Notes: a model not told the origin generated them from the sequence alone. A stretch of DNA of 64,000 nt from Pomphorhynchus laevis (GCA_012934845.2 WNNJ02003267.1:1-64000), one strand, 5' to 3'. Positions 42,300 through 55,189 are shown, counted from the first letter of the stretch. Numbers and translations are program-made.

Positions 42300-45200
42300 C
42301 TAATATACATACAATTACAATCATCTTACAATCTAATATACGTACAAGAACAACGACTTCGAGACTATCTTCCGAGAGGACAAGTCAATTCTAACAATTG
42401 CCTGTAAATCAAAAAGCAAAGAAGCCAATTTCGCTTAAACACACAATTCCTTTGACTGGTGAAGTTACAAATATACACAAATTCGCAACGAATTAACGAA
42501 CAAACGAACCAACTAACCAACGAGTCTTTATCGAGTAACGGGAAATTGATTATGCCTTCCAGTACCGTAAAAATTCACTGCTGCCCATGTAATGGACATA
42601 GCGCAGTTTGTAAAGGATGTTTATGTGTAAAACAGGGTAGAGCTTGTTCTGATTGCTTACCAGCATCTCGTTGTGCTTACCGGATCAATCCATCCTCATC
42701 TACATTAAAATGTTTGCAGAGTTCTTTACTGACTTTAACTCAGTTTTTAACATCTGTAAGTACCTCATCTCAGACCGATTCTTTAAGTGATTCGACGGCA
42801 GAGGATGCACTTTGTGGCATTTTGAGCGCTTTATCTAGTGATTTGCGAGTTAGTGGGGTTTCCACGTCAGATTGTTAAAGGGAAATACACGATTCATCAA
42901 ATTATGTTTACTTAGATATTAAATGTACAAACTCTGGGTGCCTTCTTAGATCCTATGCTAAAGTACCGCAAAGCATTTCTAGGGACTGTTTCTTGCAAGA
43001 GTTTCTTTGTGGTTTTTGTGCAGCTAAACAAATGGAAATCTTGCGTGATTCTTTAGTACTAGCTAATACCAAAATAGACAATCTTGTGAAGCAAGTTGAT
43101 AGCTTTCGTGATACGCGGTCAAACAGAGCTGAACAATCTGCTAACTTGCAGTTTGATCAAAAACGTATGTTCGCAAGCGTTGTACGCAGGGAGGTAGCTC
43201 GTTATGTACTGGCTACTTCAAAGATTAATAAAATACTGCACCTCTAGAATATCTTCGGGGACAAGACCGATATAATAAGAGAGTTTCCAATGTTCTTATA
43301 AATGGTCTTCCAGAATCAGAGAATGAATTGGTGTCTGCAAATGAGTTGTTTGACAGTGTTGGGGTGGTGTTGAACCGCGACACACGCCTTGTTTATCGAC
43401 GTCTCATAGCTAAGCGTCAAGACTCGCCACCGTGGCTAATAGTAACGACTGATGAGATTACGACCAATAATCCCCTCTCCAGAGCCTGGAAGTTGAAAGA
43501 TAATAATAAATTTTCTAGAGTATTTATCTCGGCAGATCTCTCGCTTGCTGAACGTGAAACATATAGAGCTCTACGTCTTGAACTATGTGATAAGCGTACA
43601 GCGAATCCCCGAGAGCGTTACATTATTCGAGGAAATAGAATAGTGAAGGTCCATCAAAGATCAAATATGAATGAAAAGTCAGCAAACCCGGCAGGCTCTA
43701 ACGAGACGATATGACTATCACAAAGTTCACAAAAAGTTTCCGTATTAGAAAATACAACACTGTTGAAACTTGTGCTTCATAACGTGGAAGGTCTCCAATG
43801 TCTTATACGAGAAGGCGTGTCAGGTTGTTTTTTTGCGGTTTGATGTGTTAGTACTTTGTGAAACTCTTTGTACTTCCAGAGTCTCGCTACGAGACTGTAT
43901 ACATTTGACATAACTGCGGGGATAGGTCCTCGTGGCAGAACGTATGGCGGTGTTCTTGTGGCTATTAATAAGTCTATTTGTAATTGGTCTTGTCATTGCT
44001 CGGAGAATGCAATTTGCCTATTGACTCTCTTTCTAGTTATTATTGGTTGCTATTTTAGCCCTTCTATTTCCGCTCCCGACATTATAGATGAACTTTCTCA
44101 GCTAATTCAAAAAGCTCCGACTTCTACACCTATGGCCATAGCGGGTGATTTTAATGCAAAATACGAACGTTCCCTTCCAATAAAGTTACAACTTCTTGTA
44201 AATTATTTGTTGGATTTGAATTTAGTACTTTACCCTCCAATGAATGGCTGGTCCTATGAATCTCATAACGGAAAAAGTTGTATAGATTTAATTTTCGCGA
44301 ATATAGAAGTACGCAATTATCGATTAGATCTCAACTCATAGTGGTCACTGCGTAGGAAACATAAACCTTGTACATCAATGCTTAGAATACCTTCCAAAAT
44401 AACGTTTGATAGGGTAGAACATGTCTCAATGAATATATTAGTTCGCTTACCATTAATTGATGTATCGTCAGCCGTGAAGCGGACTTACTGCTTAGAGAAG
44501 GTAACCTCGATCACAGTTACGATGTTATTCGCAAATTTATGTTATCTGCTTTCTCTTGCTTACCACGTCGACTATTAAACTCAAAAATAAATCATAAGCC
44601 AACTTATCTTTTAAAACTTCAAAAGACTATAATAGCTTTAGGAAAGAAGGATCGCTTTAGCGTATTGAATCTGAATAAATACAGATATCTTCGTTGCGAA
44701 TACTGCACACTTGTGTCAGAATGACGGGACCAACAGCAACGAGCTGATGAGAATTACACTATTGCTGTAGCTGAGAGGCAACCTTGGAAGTTAAAGCCAC
44801 ATAGCTCCCGAATAAGTATTCGCATTTCACTAAAATCATGGTCAAACCATATAAATTCAATTTGCTATGTTGAAAATCAGCAAATACTTTACCAGTCATG
44901 TCCGATTATCAGGTTAGCTGAGCTTGACTAAGATCCAATTAATGATCCGTTCACAGTTGAAGAGATTAGATCGGCCCTTGATACCATGGTTAATAATAAA
45001 GCAGCGGGACCTGATGAAATTTGTGTGGAGCACTTAAAGTCAACGTTTTCAATCCTGTCTCTATATTGGTATCAGTTATTTAATTGTATTCTTTTTGGAA
45101 AGCCTATACCGTCATCATGGCGAGAAGGTGTATTGAAGATACTATATAAAGGAAAGGGTGACATGAACTCTCCGGATTCATATCGGGGGATTGCTTTACT

Positions 45201-46640
45201 GAATCATTCCTATAAACTTTTAACATGTGTAATTGCGAGGCGTATTCAGTGTTTTCGTTCAGTTGTCTCCCTCCAGAACAATTTGGCTTTCGGAGAGGAC
45301 GATCTACGATAGACGCTTTTAATATTATTCGAAATCGCGTTGTTTCGTCTTTAAATTTTGTAAGCAACTTTATACCATTTTTGTAGATTTTGCCAAAGCA
45401 TTTGACTCTATAAATAGGTCGCTGCTGTTATCTAAGTTAACTTGTAAGGTTGGTATTCATGGTAGATTGCTTTCGCTATTGCACGGTATTCTACAGGAAA
45501 GTACATTGAGAGTGTATGACGGCCTTAACTATTCGTCACCGATTATCGAAAATCGAGGTGTGTTACAAGGCGACCCTTTAAGTTGTCTTCTCTTTTCATT
45601 ATTTCTAATGGATCTCCCTACTAAGCTGAGAGAAATAAACGGCGATACAACTTCAATACTGTATGTTGATGACTTGGCATTTGTGTGCTCTGATATTAGT
45701 TCCGGACAAACCGCGTTAGACTTCCTATCTGCGTATTGTAAAGATAATAAATTGTTGATTAATATAAGTAAAACAAAAGTGATAAAATTTCGTAGAGGCG
45801 GCCGTCTATTTCGGTATGATCAACTTTTTATCGACAATGTATAACTAGAATTTTGTTCTAATTACACATATCTAGGAATCTTAATGACGTCAAGATAGTC
45901 ATTCACTTCTCATATTCAAAACAAATGCGCAAAGATAGTAGTTGCTACCTCAAGAGTCACTAATTTAAGAGCTTTATCTTTCGAATTCGCTCTACATTAT
46001 TTTTAAATAATGTTACTCCCTTGCTTACTTTACGGATTATCATCCTTTTGGCCAGACCTGAAATCATCCAACTTTAGACAAATCGATAACTGCCAGACTC
46101 GATACATTAAAAGAATAGTCGAGGTTTCACCGAAGTGCTCTAGCACTATCGTAGGATTCCTTGCATAGGTGAAGCCATGCTTGATATATATAAGAGATCT
46201 TTTACACCTACCTCTTACACATGAATTTCTTACAAATATTCAAAATCTTGAAAGTAAGACCGCACTTTTAGACCCTGAGGATGAGTTAACTCATGCTTAT
46301 ACCTAAGCGAATTGGAGAAATACCTTTTATAGTTAGAGACCTCTTATTTGGGTGCATCATTACATTAATATCACGCTAAAATTTGTGTGAAACGCGTTAT
46401 GATTCATGAAAGATCTTTGACTTGTAATTGTCTTTACTGTTCTGAATGTTGTCAATCACTTTTTCACGTCTTTACATGTATACTTATCGAAATTATCACT
46501 CAGTAGTATTGACCGGTTAGCATGTCCATAACCTAAATTTGATTATGGTGATTTGATATTCAACAATCAACTATTTTGAATGTTTATTGCAGGATTTTCT
46601 ATTCAATTTTTCCGATTTATTTGCAAATCTGTTTGTCCTT
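42300..46640 (+). mobile_element. APE-type LINE, decayed but spanning ORF1 to 3' region
   Basis: ORF1 begins at ATG 42552 with a Cys-rich block (HCCPCNGHSAVCKGCLCVKQ, ACSDCLPASRC), then a basic RNA-binding-like region (42993-43714: LINGLPESENELVSANELFD, RLIAKRQDSPPWLIV, RERYIIRGNRIVKV). ORF2 is in pieces: endonuclease (43750-44350: LVAINKSICNW, VIIGCYFSPSIS, AIAGDFNAKYE), then RT (44986-45844: NKAAGPDEICVEHLKS, YRGIALLNHSYKLL, YTIFVDFAKAFDS, GVLQGDPLSCLLFSLFLMD, ILYVDDLAFVCSD, with YVDD intact) and thumb pieces to about 46150. Several stops and frameshifts. Clade not assigned; the NKAAGPDEI and YRGIALLN text suggests I/R1-like groups. Confidence 0.8.
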
Positions 46641-46699
46641 GTTTGTTTGACCCAAGCTGAAAGGCAAAGTGGTCTTAATAAATCTCAACATTATTATTT

Positions 46700-46975
46700 A
46701 TAAATTATAAAATAATATTATAATATCATGTCCTATTAATCTCACATGTTTATGAAATATAGTTTGACTATTATGCTGTGTATTATATATGTGTTGCCTA
46801 AACCTAGTTTTTAACATTTGATGTTTTTCCTATATATTGCAATCCACATGTACATTGTAAGATACACTACACCTGCGGTATTGCAGTTACAATTATTATT
46901 AATATTTAATGAAAAAGATTTGTGTGTCGTATTACTTACAATACAATTATTATTTATAATACCTATGATTGTATA
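46700..46975 (-). mobile_element. Naiad-type PLE GIY-YIG fragment
   Basis: Minus strand carries the GVVY.IQC.CG.QYIGK..-coding stretch and FRQHIYNTQHNSQTIFHKHM, matching the 50.9- and 61.5-kb copies. The RT-RNase H fossil starts right beside it. Confidence 0.8.
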
Positions 46976-46983
46976 TTATATAT

Positions 46984-49570
46984 GACAGCGAAGGCAGAAG
47001 TATTTTTTCAAGAAAAATAATTATTCTTAAAAATCGGCAATTCTAACAAAAGACATGTAAGTACATTAACTTTTTTAACGATAGCCCAGTTAGAACAACT
47101 GGCTATCGACATGCCTACGTCATGCCATCTAAACCAGATGCATGAACCGGAATTATGTGTAGGGTCGTCAAACCCCCTCACATATACGGTGCAAGAGTTC
47201 CAAACGGCAATTGATACATTGCTTGGGACGGGTTCAGGCCTAGATGATCATCTAACTGAATCGGCGCTCACTTTGCCGGACGCCAATGATGAGCCCTATG
47301 CCTATGTCCTAGTAATGGACACTCAAGAAAGGATCCAATTGGATTACGAGTACTGGGAAGAAGAGGCATTATATAGGGCTTATCAGCATAGGGTACATAA
47401 CGTGTATCCAACGCAATCTCGAAGGACAGCTCAAGATAAGCTTCTTGACTGGGCTTTTGAAACTTTCGAGCGGCAGAGCAGTAGGGGTATTGAGCATCAT
47501 AGACGTCAACTCCCTATAGCTCATTTCCCTGCTAAAACTGTCAGGAATCTGATCCATCACTCTACAGGTAGAGACCCTGGGATGATGCATGCAATCTTCT
47601 CGGTGATCCCTGATTTATTTGGGCCACCAATTAGAGAAATTATAGATAAGTTATCAGGAGAGGACGTGTATTCAGTTCTTCAACAGAATCTCATACAATT
47701 GATGAAGGGTAACCTGACGGTTAACGAGTATCTAGACATACTCAGTCAGCAAGAACCAACATCAATAGTCCTAGCGCACCAAGACATGTTCATCAAACGT
47801 GAATTGGAAGACATCGATCTTGGATCGTTGTTAGGAGAGATTGTTAGGATACGATCTACATCGTACCAACGACATCCTGAGGTATCTGATGTGGCTGACA
47901 TTCCTCGACTTTTAGAACAAAGTCAGGCACCAGGACATGCACGTTCAATATTCCGAAATGGAGTAAGAATTGAAACCATGCCGGTGAGTTGGCGTCGTTG
48001 GCGTTCTAACGTAAGCCCTGCGCTTACTAAAGCCATTCGATATCACGTCAAGAAGGGTATAATAGCTCCTTTACCAAAAAGGACTAAACCTCAATACTGT
48101 TCTAGAGTCTTCTTGATTCCTAAGAAAGACTCTTATAGACTGATATATGATGGGCGGATATGGGATGGGTGTAAGACCCCAGATGTCTATCTGCCCTCCA
48201 TATATCAGGTTCTTGATAGAGAGCATATTGTATGTAAGGATTGGTATGTAAAAATTGATTTTAAATCAATGTTCTACCAAATTCCTTTATGCCCTTCGGA
48301 TTGGCTTAAAACGGCTTTTGAATATAATGGTATATACTATCATTATAAGGTCGTGCCTTTCGGAATACCTTGGGGCCCCTTCTGGGCGCAAATGGTTGGC
48401 AATGCCATAACACATTTCGCTCGTAAGCAAGGGGTTGAAGCGTGGATACATATTGATGATATGATCCTTTCGCACAACTCTAAGACAATTCTTATGTCCG
48501 CTGTGCGTAAGCTTCTTTCTCTCTGCAAAAGTGGAAATCTGTCTCTAAATCTAGAGAAGTGCATTCTTAGACCTCGTAAGAAAATAACTTTCTTAGGGGG
48601 AAATTGGTCGACGGATGGTGTCGAGATCACCTCAGATGCATTATCACGCTTCAGGGCGGCGGTGGCGTATTTGAGAATCTTGAAATCACCAGTCTCTAGT
48701 CGCCAAGGAATGCGTTTGAGAGGTCTGATAAATTACTATCTACCTTTCTTTTCCACGGCGCACAAGCTCCTCTACCAGGATGAGCCATGGCAGTCCTGGT
48801 TTTTGGAGTGGCTCATTGATAAGGAGCCCCTGATTTTACCTAAACAACAAAGAGCGTGACATGAAAGAATCTTCGTGGATGCTACCCAGAATCAAATTGG
48901 GATTGTTGGTTTAGAAGGGAAGGTGCATACATATGAGTTACCATATGAACTTCCAATATTTGAGGCTGAGCTCTTAGCCGCCTGGTGTGGTCATCAACTA
49001 TACCCAGACGCAGAGATATATACCGATAACATGGGGGTATATTACTCAGTTCTCAAAGGGAGAGCAAAAACGGTTCCGATGGGGAATCTTTTTCTACAGG
49101 AATTGCATGGTACTCCTATACAATGGATACCGACGGATAAAATTCCAGCAGATATTCCTAGTCGTTGGTAGTTACCGCGACACTCTCCTTTTTGCTTGTT
49201 TCTACATCTTCTGACATCACAGCTAATTCTCACATAGCTACGTGTCTTCCGTGTTGATTATATCTACTCAGAATCACACGCGATATCACTTCGTCTGACA
49301 GCGAAGGCAGAAGAAGTATTTTTTCAAGAAAAAGCAGAGTCTGTACCTTAGACTGTAAATCGTGCACGTTCCGTTCAAGTCGAGCAATAGCGTGCATCAT
49401 CTGCTCCAGCATGGTCTGTTGTTGATCCGGTAGCATTACTTCTGATGTCGCTTGAGCTCTGAAGACTGTGATGTTAGATGATGATCGTTCCGTTGTGAAA
49501 AATAGGGGCGAGTCAAAAAAATTTCTGCTGTCTTCCTTCCTGCTTTGTGGCGATGCTTGCACGAGTGTTC
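46984..49570 (+). mobile_element. Fossil RT-RNase H element, copy 2 (nearly whole)
   Basis: The long frame from ATG 47111 carries an unfamiliar N-terminal region (about 260 residues), then RT with VKIDFKSMFYQIPL, VPFGIPWGPFWAQM and WIHIDDMILSH (IDD in place of YxDD), then an RNase H part (ELLAAW, YTDNMGVYYS, PADIPSR). About one break is apparent. No integrase, protease or zinc knuckle was found. The RNase H signature (ELLAA, TDN, PADxPSR) recalls DIRS elements and pararetroviruses of the hepadnavirus type; the family is unresolved. A GACAGCGAAGGCAGAAG repeat lies at both ends (46984 and 49297), and a hairpin (CGATAGCCCAGTT/AACTGGCTATCG, 47079-47108) lies just before the ATG. Confidence 0.75.
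49230..49562 (-). CDS. Antisense coiled-coil ORF at the end of the RT-RNase H element
   Basis: 110 codons on the minus strand, facing the RT frame. The middle, LPDQQQTMLEQMMHAIARLE followed by VHDLQSKVQTLLFLEKI, is a strong amphipathic or coiled-coil helix. Codon use is balanced, unlike spacer DNA. A TATTTATACCC box lies about 30 bp upstream of the start. No family recognised. It may be an ambisense gene of the element or a first exon of an unrelated gene. Confidence 0.4.
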   Translation of the reverse strand: MQASPQSRKEDSRNFFDSPLFFTTERSSSNITVFRAQATSEVMLPDQQQTMLEQMMHAIARLERNVHDLQSKVQTLLFLEKILLLPSLSDEVISRVILSRYNQHGRHVAM

Positions 49571-50329
49571 GAGAGCAAATTTCCGGGTATTTATACCCTG
49601 TGAAATTGACACGTGATTATGTGTGGGAATAAGCTGTGCTCTCAGTGCAAGATGGTAGAAGACAGATGATAGAATTATGTATTATAATTGCATATCAACA
49701 TTATATTTCATTTCTTGTCATGAGAATATAATAATCAGTAGAAGTCTATGCTTAACAGACGTTTCCTGATAAGTCTAGGTGATTAGCATCTTGTAATCAC
49801 TAAACTGTATATATAAGCGGAATTTAAACCAAAAATCCTATGAAGTATGCTTATAGTTGCAATAGGATAAGGATAATATCTATTGTTTATAGACTATTTC
49901 CCCGATTATTGCATGTACTGCAAGTAATCTTAAAATGATAAACATTGACAAATGCTGTATCATAAAAAGCCAAATATATTCTCAAGTAAGCATATTTCAG
50001 CTGTGCCAAGTGAATATACTCAGGCTTTGATATTCTGTAGTTTAAAAAGGATAAATACAACTACCGTCTAATGACCTATAGGGAGTAAACAGCAAGGTTC
50101 AAATAAGACCCCTACCAGTCATAGACAATAGCTGTATTTGGGATGAAGCTTTTCTCTGAGGGCGTACGCCTATTCAAAGTGCAGGTTGATCATTAGACCC
50201 CAGTATCACTTGAGCGCCGTTTCCTCAGATATTACTTCACCCCTTCCTTAAAAACTATCAGAACCCAAAACTTAAAAACAAACCTCGCTTTCCCAAGAGG
50301 TAGAAAAAAAAGAAAGTATAATTATATAT
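49571..50329. other. Unannotated stretch beside the RT-RNase H element
   Basis: Less AT-rich than other spacers, with a TATA-like CTGTATATATAAGCGG at about 49805 and no long frame. It could be the element's non-coding end or a regulatory region. Confidence 0.35.
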
Positions 50330-51060
50330 CTATTATACAACTTAACCTATCACAATCGTTAATTTATCTTTGATTTATTGAACAAATGATAGAAAACCTT
50401 ATATTTACATAAAGATCTTTTAGCTTATTATCACTTAAAAGTTGTTTTAATATTTCTAATTGGTCATTTATATCTTTTTTAATATTTTTAAGTCTATTTT
50501 TCCTATTCCTTTTATCACTATGACTTTTCAGCCTGTGTTTAACCGGATTATTATAATATAGTTGTTTATTATGTATTATACTACTTCTGCCAATTCCTTG
50601 TACCACGTCATTCAATCCTAATGGGTACATGGAATTAAGCGTTTTAATCCAAAAATCTTCTTTTTCTAATAGTTTTTGATTTAATATTGAAATGTTTTCT
50701 TCGATAATATGTTCTAAAATAAATAATTTACAGTTTTTAATATCATGTCCTATTAATCTCATATGTTTATGAAATATAGTTTGACTATTATGCTGTATAT
50801 TATATATGTGTTGCCTAAACCTAGTTTTTAACATTTGATATGTTTTTCCTATATATTGCAATCCACATGTACATTGTATACGATACACTACACCTGCGGT
50901 ATTGCAGTTACAATTGATCATTAATATTTAATGAAAAACATTTGTTTGTCGTATTACTTACGATACAATTATTATTTATAACATCACAAACTATACAATT
51001 TTTTCTGTTACATTTAAAAGATCTAAAATTGAAATCATTAGTACTTACGTATTTTTCCAA
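50330..51060 (-). mobile_element. Naiad-type PLE 5' part with GIY-YIG domain
   Basis: Frame 50921-50364 encodes NTAGVVYRIQCTCGLQYIGK (GVVY and YIGK strands), TRFRQHIYNIQHNS, FHKHMRLIGHDIKNCK, LEKEDFWIKTLNSMYPLGLN (catalytic Glu in EDFWI) and then the linker QLEILKQLLSDNKLKDLYV. Upstream minus-strand pieces to 51060 include the CNRKNCIVC zinc-like motif. This shows directly that the endonuclease precedes the linker that leads into RT. Confidence 0.88.
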
Positions 51061-51940
51061 TATTATCACTTATTTTTAATAAAAAAATATTATTTTAAAA
51101 ATAACAAATTAGTTTCCAAATTATTTTGTCAATTATTTACAGTATAAAACACGGTATATTTACCTAATTTTGTGTTGAAATGTTTACAATTGACCCATAA
51201 AAATTGACACGTGATTTATTTGAATACTATGCATTTAATTTTATGATTAAATAATTAATCACTGATAAGATTATTTTATTATGAACTTATCTTTAATGAG
51301 ATCGGATTACAAAAAATTATTTACCGATTAAATATGTATCAGCAAATCTAATTATCGTAAAGATTAATATCGTTAAATAATATTTAGATTTAGCGAAAAT
51401 TAAATGAAAATTAAATCTTAAAGGAGATTAGATTTAGATATAACAGATAAATTGAAACAGGAAAATTTCTTATTTGAATCTTATGCAATTAATTATTTGA
51501 TTATATAATTAATCACCGATAAGATTATGTTATATTGAACTTATTTTAAATGAGATCGGATAACAAATAAATTTAATTACCGATTAAATATTTATCGGTA
51601 AATTTAGTTATCGCTAAGATTAATATTTATTAATACACTGGTATACAACACAATAAGTACACTGGTATACAACACGATTTAATATTATCTAGTATCTTAT
51701 TCATTATCTTGTTAATCTTATCGTATATATATTTACTCTTATAGGTAAAGATAAGTATAAATTTAATTTTATAATTTTATCTTGTATAGATAGGAATTAT
51801 ACCTCTCTTATAATAGGTATAATATACCTATTATACCTATTATAAGATAGGTATAATATACCTATTATACTTATTATAATAGGTATAATAGGTTCATGGT
51901 AAAAACCTAGGATTTATTGGATTTATTTTAAATCCAATAA
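51061..51940. repeat. Spacer with tandem duplication and palindromic A/T repeats
   Basis: About 51228-51377 and 51483-51632 are diverged copies of one unit (ATGAGATCGGAT, ACCGATTAAATAT, AAGATTAATAT). 51640-51680 repeats ACACTGGTATACAACAC. 51790-51900 is a run of TATACCTATTATA and its reverse complement. No gene. Confidence 0.6.
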
Positions 51941-53220
51941 AACCTAGGTTCATTAGAAAACATATATAAAATTAGAGAGAAAATGAAAATAACAAACAAT
52001 TATAAAAGGAAAGATAAAATTAATAAAGATATATATACAGAACCTATTAAATTAAAGGATAACTATATAATAACAACTATTGATAACAACTATGGATGGA
52101 TAATAAACAATACACTTTGCATTAGAATAAGATACTAGATAGTTATTTCAGAGGAAATACATCATTAGCATGTATTTGGCCCCGCTGCTATGTTGGGTAG
52201 AGGAGTTAGGGGTCGAAACCTGATAGCATAGCAGTTCCTCCTGAACTGCTATGACAACAATTGATAAAGCTAGTAATAACTTTGTCTTCATATGCAAAAA
52301 GCTTTATTATGATATAATAAAGAGGTGAATTCTAATGATTAAAATGCAAATCCAGCATATGAACGTCGTGAGTTAAGTTGGAAACAATTTTTACAAGTCA
52401 TTGTAAAAATTGATAAAAATTGATAAAAAGGGTATAAAGGTTGAATCAGGTAATAAAACTATATCTATATTATATTGGAATCCAAAATTACATAAAAATC
52501 CAATAAAACCTATGTTCATATGTGGTGCCTTTAAATGCACATTAAAACCACTTTCTGTCTATATGAATAAAATACTTAAAGTAAGTAAAGCACACTTCAA
52601 AAAATATTGCAAAATATTTTTATATTTTTATATTTTTATATTTTTCAAATATCGAAATTAATACTGGTATAAAACAATATTTCAGTATTAATTCTACAAA
52701 AGAATTTTAAGAACAAACAAAAGGAATAAATTTTCAAATTTTATGCTTTTGCAAAAAGCGTAAATTCTTTATGATTTATTACTGACTTTATTATTGACTT
52801 TTTAATTTTTATGCTTTTCTAAACATAAGAGATAAAATTTGAATATAAAAAACGTTATCGAAAACTACAAAATGTTCTTAATCATAACTTTTTTTCAATT
52901 AGTGAACAAATTTATCCAGATAGCCTCATCTAAAGGTAGCCTTATTCTTAACAAAACCAATATTAATGATAAGGAAGGTGTATATCTAGATATAAACATT
53001 AAATTAACATTAACTAAAACTACTTTTAATTTATATCGTAAAGATGACATATTTAAATTTACAAGAAACATATTTTTGCATGAGCATTCATGCATACCAT
53101 ATAATATAAAATATAATACATTAAATAATGAAATTTTAAGAATTGCAACAATTTGTAATGAGATTGGCTTTCTTCAAAATCATTTAAATAATTTAATAGA
53201 TTCATATTAAAATATCATAA
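51940..53220 (+). mobile_element. Naiad-type PLE, rearranged copy
   Basis: Order: pre-RT region, a jump to the ORF end and tail motif (52180-52245), then RT fingers (52410-52661: MIKIDKKGIKVESGNKTISI), deletions, and the thumb (52839-53210: YLDINIKLTLTKTTFNLYRK). A tail lying upstream of RT sequence means two truncated copies joined. Confidence 0.8.
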
Positions 53221-53400
53221 ATTCCTCTTAATACCTCTAATTAATTATTTATTAATAAATTATTTTTAAATGATAATAATTTTCTAAGATAATGTGCCTC
53301 AGTACCAAAATGCCTCAGTATCGTTATATAGATAATATATAATACATCAAGGAAGCGAACACGTTCACGATTGCCGACTGTCAAAGGTGCGCTTTCTCCG
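53168..53400 (+). repeat. Duplicated chimeric segment, copy 2
   Basis: Matches 19450-19690 through both junctions. Here the LINE part continues into 53400-53930. Confidence 0.8.
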
Positions 53401-53930
53401 TCACTCAGCTGTCAACGAACTAGTGAGGAAAGTGCTTCAAGCTTCTGGCAATCCGTCTAGACTCGAACCATTTGCTCTGTTGCGGGACAATGGCAAGAAT
53501 CCGGATGGGGCCACGTTGACACCGTGGGACGATGGCCGAATCCTGGTGTGAGACTTTACCTGCCCCAACACCTGCGCTGCCAGCTACGAGTCACACGCAG
53601 TATTCACGACCGGTGCAGTCGCACGATGCTCCGAAGAAAAGCTCAAAATACAGTTACCAAGACAAGCGCCAATACGAATTTACTTTTATTGCAGTCGAAA
53701 CCCTTGGCGCCTACGGTCCATACGCAATGAAGTTCCTGAACTCTCTTGGAGCGAGGATCTCAAAATACGGGGGAAAACGTGCCCGTACATGGTCAATGCT
53801 GCGCCTTAGTACTGCCATACAACGAGGTAATGCGCCATGCTTCAAGAATCAGCGCTCGAACTTTCCGTTTAACATTGCCACATTTGTTTTTGATTTAATA
53901 TATAAATATTAAATCAAATATATAAATATA
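53340..53930 (+). pseudogene. LINE C-terminal nuclease-like domain fragment
   Basis: A frame reading FTIADCQRCAFSV, RHSAVNELVRKVLQASGNPS and NPDGATLTPWDDGRILV is closed by a TGA (53551) where relatives have Trp (TGG). It then reads DFTCPNTCAASY. A second frame gives KYSYQDKRQYEFTFIAVETL, LNSLGARI and LSTAIQRGNAP. The P-D-G...W-D.G...DFTC and AIQRGNA motifs tie it to the lineage at 29.8-31.4 kb. Confidence 0.7.
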
Positions 53931-54124
53931 TATTATTTATATATGAATATATATTATTAGTAATAAATATTTATTACTTTAAATATAAATATAAAATTTA
54001 AAATGTTCTACGAACTTAACTCAGTGGTTTAGAAAATCCGACAAAGATTAGGTTGGCCGATCTTGTTATCCCTCTTTTGTCGATTAATTGTGATTATAGA
54101 TTTCATATACAGATGAATCTTCGT

Positions 54125-54330
54125 ATCTAATAATGTGATAGCTTGTCGGTTAAGCGTTTCGCCACCGATCTCAATAACATAGGTTCAAAACTGTGAAACT
54201 AAGATTTAAAAGGGAACAAAACCTAAGCAACCTTCTGTTGCACCCGGGTAAACTATACCACGGGGTAGCGGGCGACGAAATTCCAAAATGTTCGGTTAAA
54301 GGCTGACATTGTGTGAGTATAGGCATATGT
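54125..54330 (+). repeat. Possible tRNA-derived SINE
   Basis: TGATAGCTTGTCGGTTAAG resembles a Pol III A box in a class II tRNA, and AGGTTCAAAACT about 40 bp later resembles a B box. The next 130 bp (GCACCCGGGTAAACTATACC, GGGGTAGCGGGCGACG) are GC-rich and unlike the flanks. No acceptor stem closes, so it is not a working tRNA gene. Only one copy is seen in the window. Confidence 0.35.
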
Positions 54331-55189
54331 AGTTATATGTAGTAAGGAATGATAGCAAAGATGGTTCTACCGCGAAACCTAAAGCTTAGTGCTCAACTTG
54401 TTTTTCTAAAAAATTCTAAATTTTATACAAATAATATAAAAAATAATATAATAAAAATAAATTTTATGCGGCTTTGCTAAATATATAAACATTTATGTTT
54501 TTTCTTATTAAATACAAATTAACGTATCGAATTAAAAATCGGAATATTATATCTGTATCATTCATGTTTAGCCTTTCGAAAACCCCGATTTTAATATGTT
54601 GTTACAAACCGATATATTTTATTACCGTGTCACACTCTAAGCGCCCTAAGATGATAATGATGAGCTTGTCATAAAGTTAAGTACCGAGCCTTGTGCATTT
54701 CAAATTTTATACAATTAAATATTATGCATTTTCATATGTTGTTAGTTAATGATATTGTATTTTTAATATGTTAATAATGATATTGGCCCACAATTTAAAA
54801 ATTTACATATTGTAATTGTGCGGTAAAATATAAAATGTATTCTTCAAAGAAAAATCACTAAACACGCGATCAAATGCTCGCAGTTGCTATTACAAATTGA
54901 AATGGTTTCTGTTTCAGTTGATGTATTGAGGTCAATTGCATATTAATTATTTAGCCATTGCAGTGATTTTAAAATTTTACTTTGATTTAATAACGAGCCA
55001 ACTAATATTCAGTTATTTGTTTAATTTATTTGTTCAAATTCTAATCAGTTATTTATTTTATCATATGTAACGTAATTATATATGATTATTTACATAAAAT
55101 TTCATGTGATTAAAAAATTTAAAAAATAAAAAGTTAAATCACGAGTTCTTATCTTAAAATTGAAACATTCGCAATCAACTATCCGTTAA
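54331..55189. other. AT-rich spacer, no feature recognised
   Basis: Dense stops on both strands; no repeat motif from the families above. Confidence 0.5.

Noticed and set aside
54125-54200. Functional tRNA gene
   Set aside because: No acceptor stem can be closed and the anticodon arm is not convincing; kept only as a SINE candidate.
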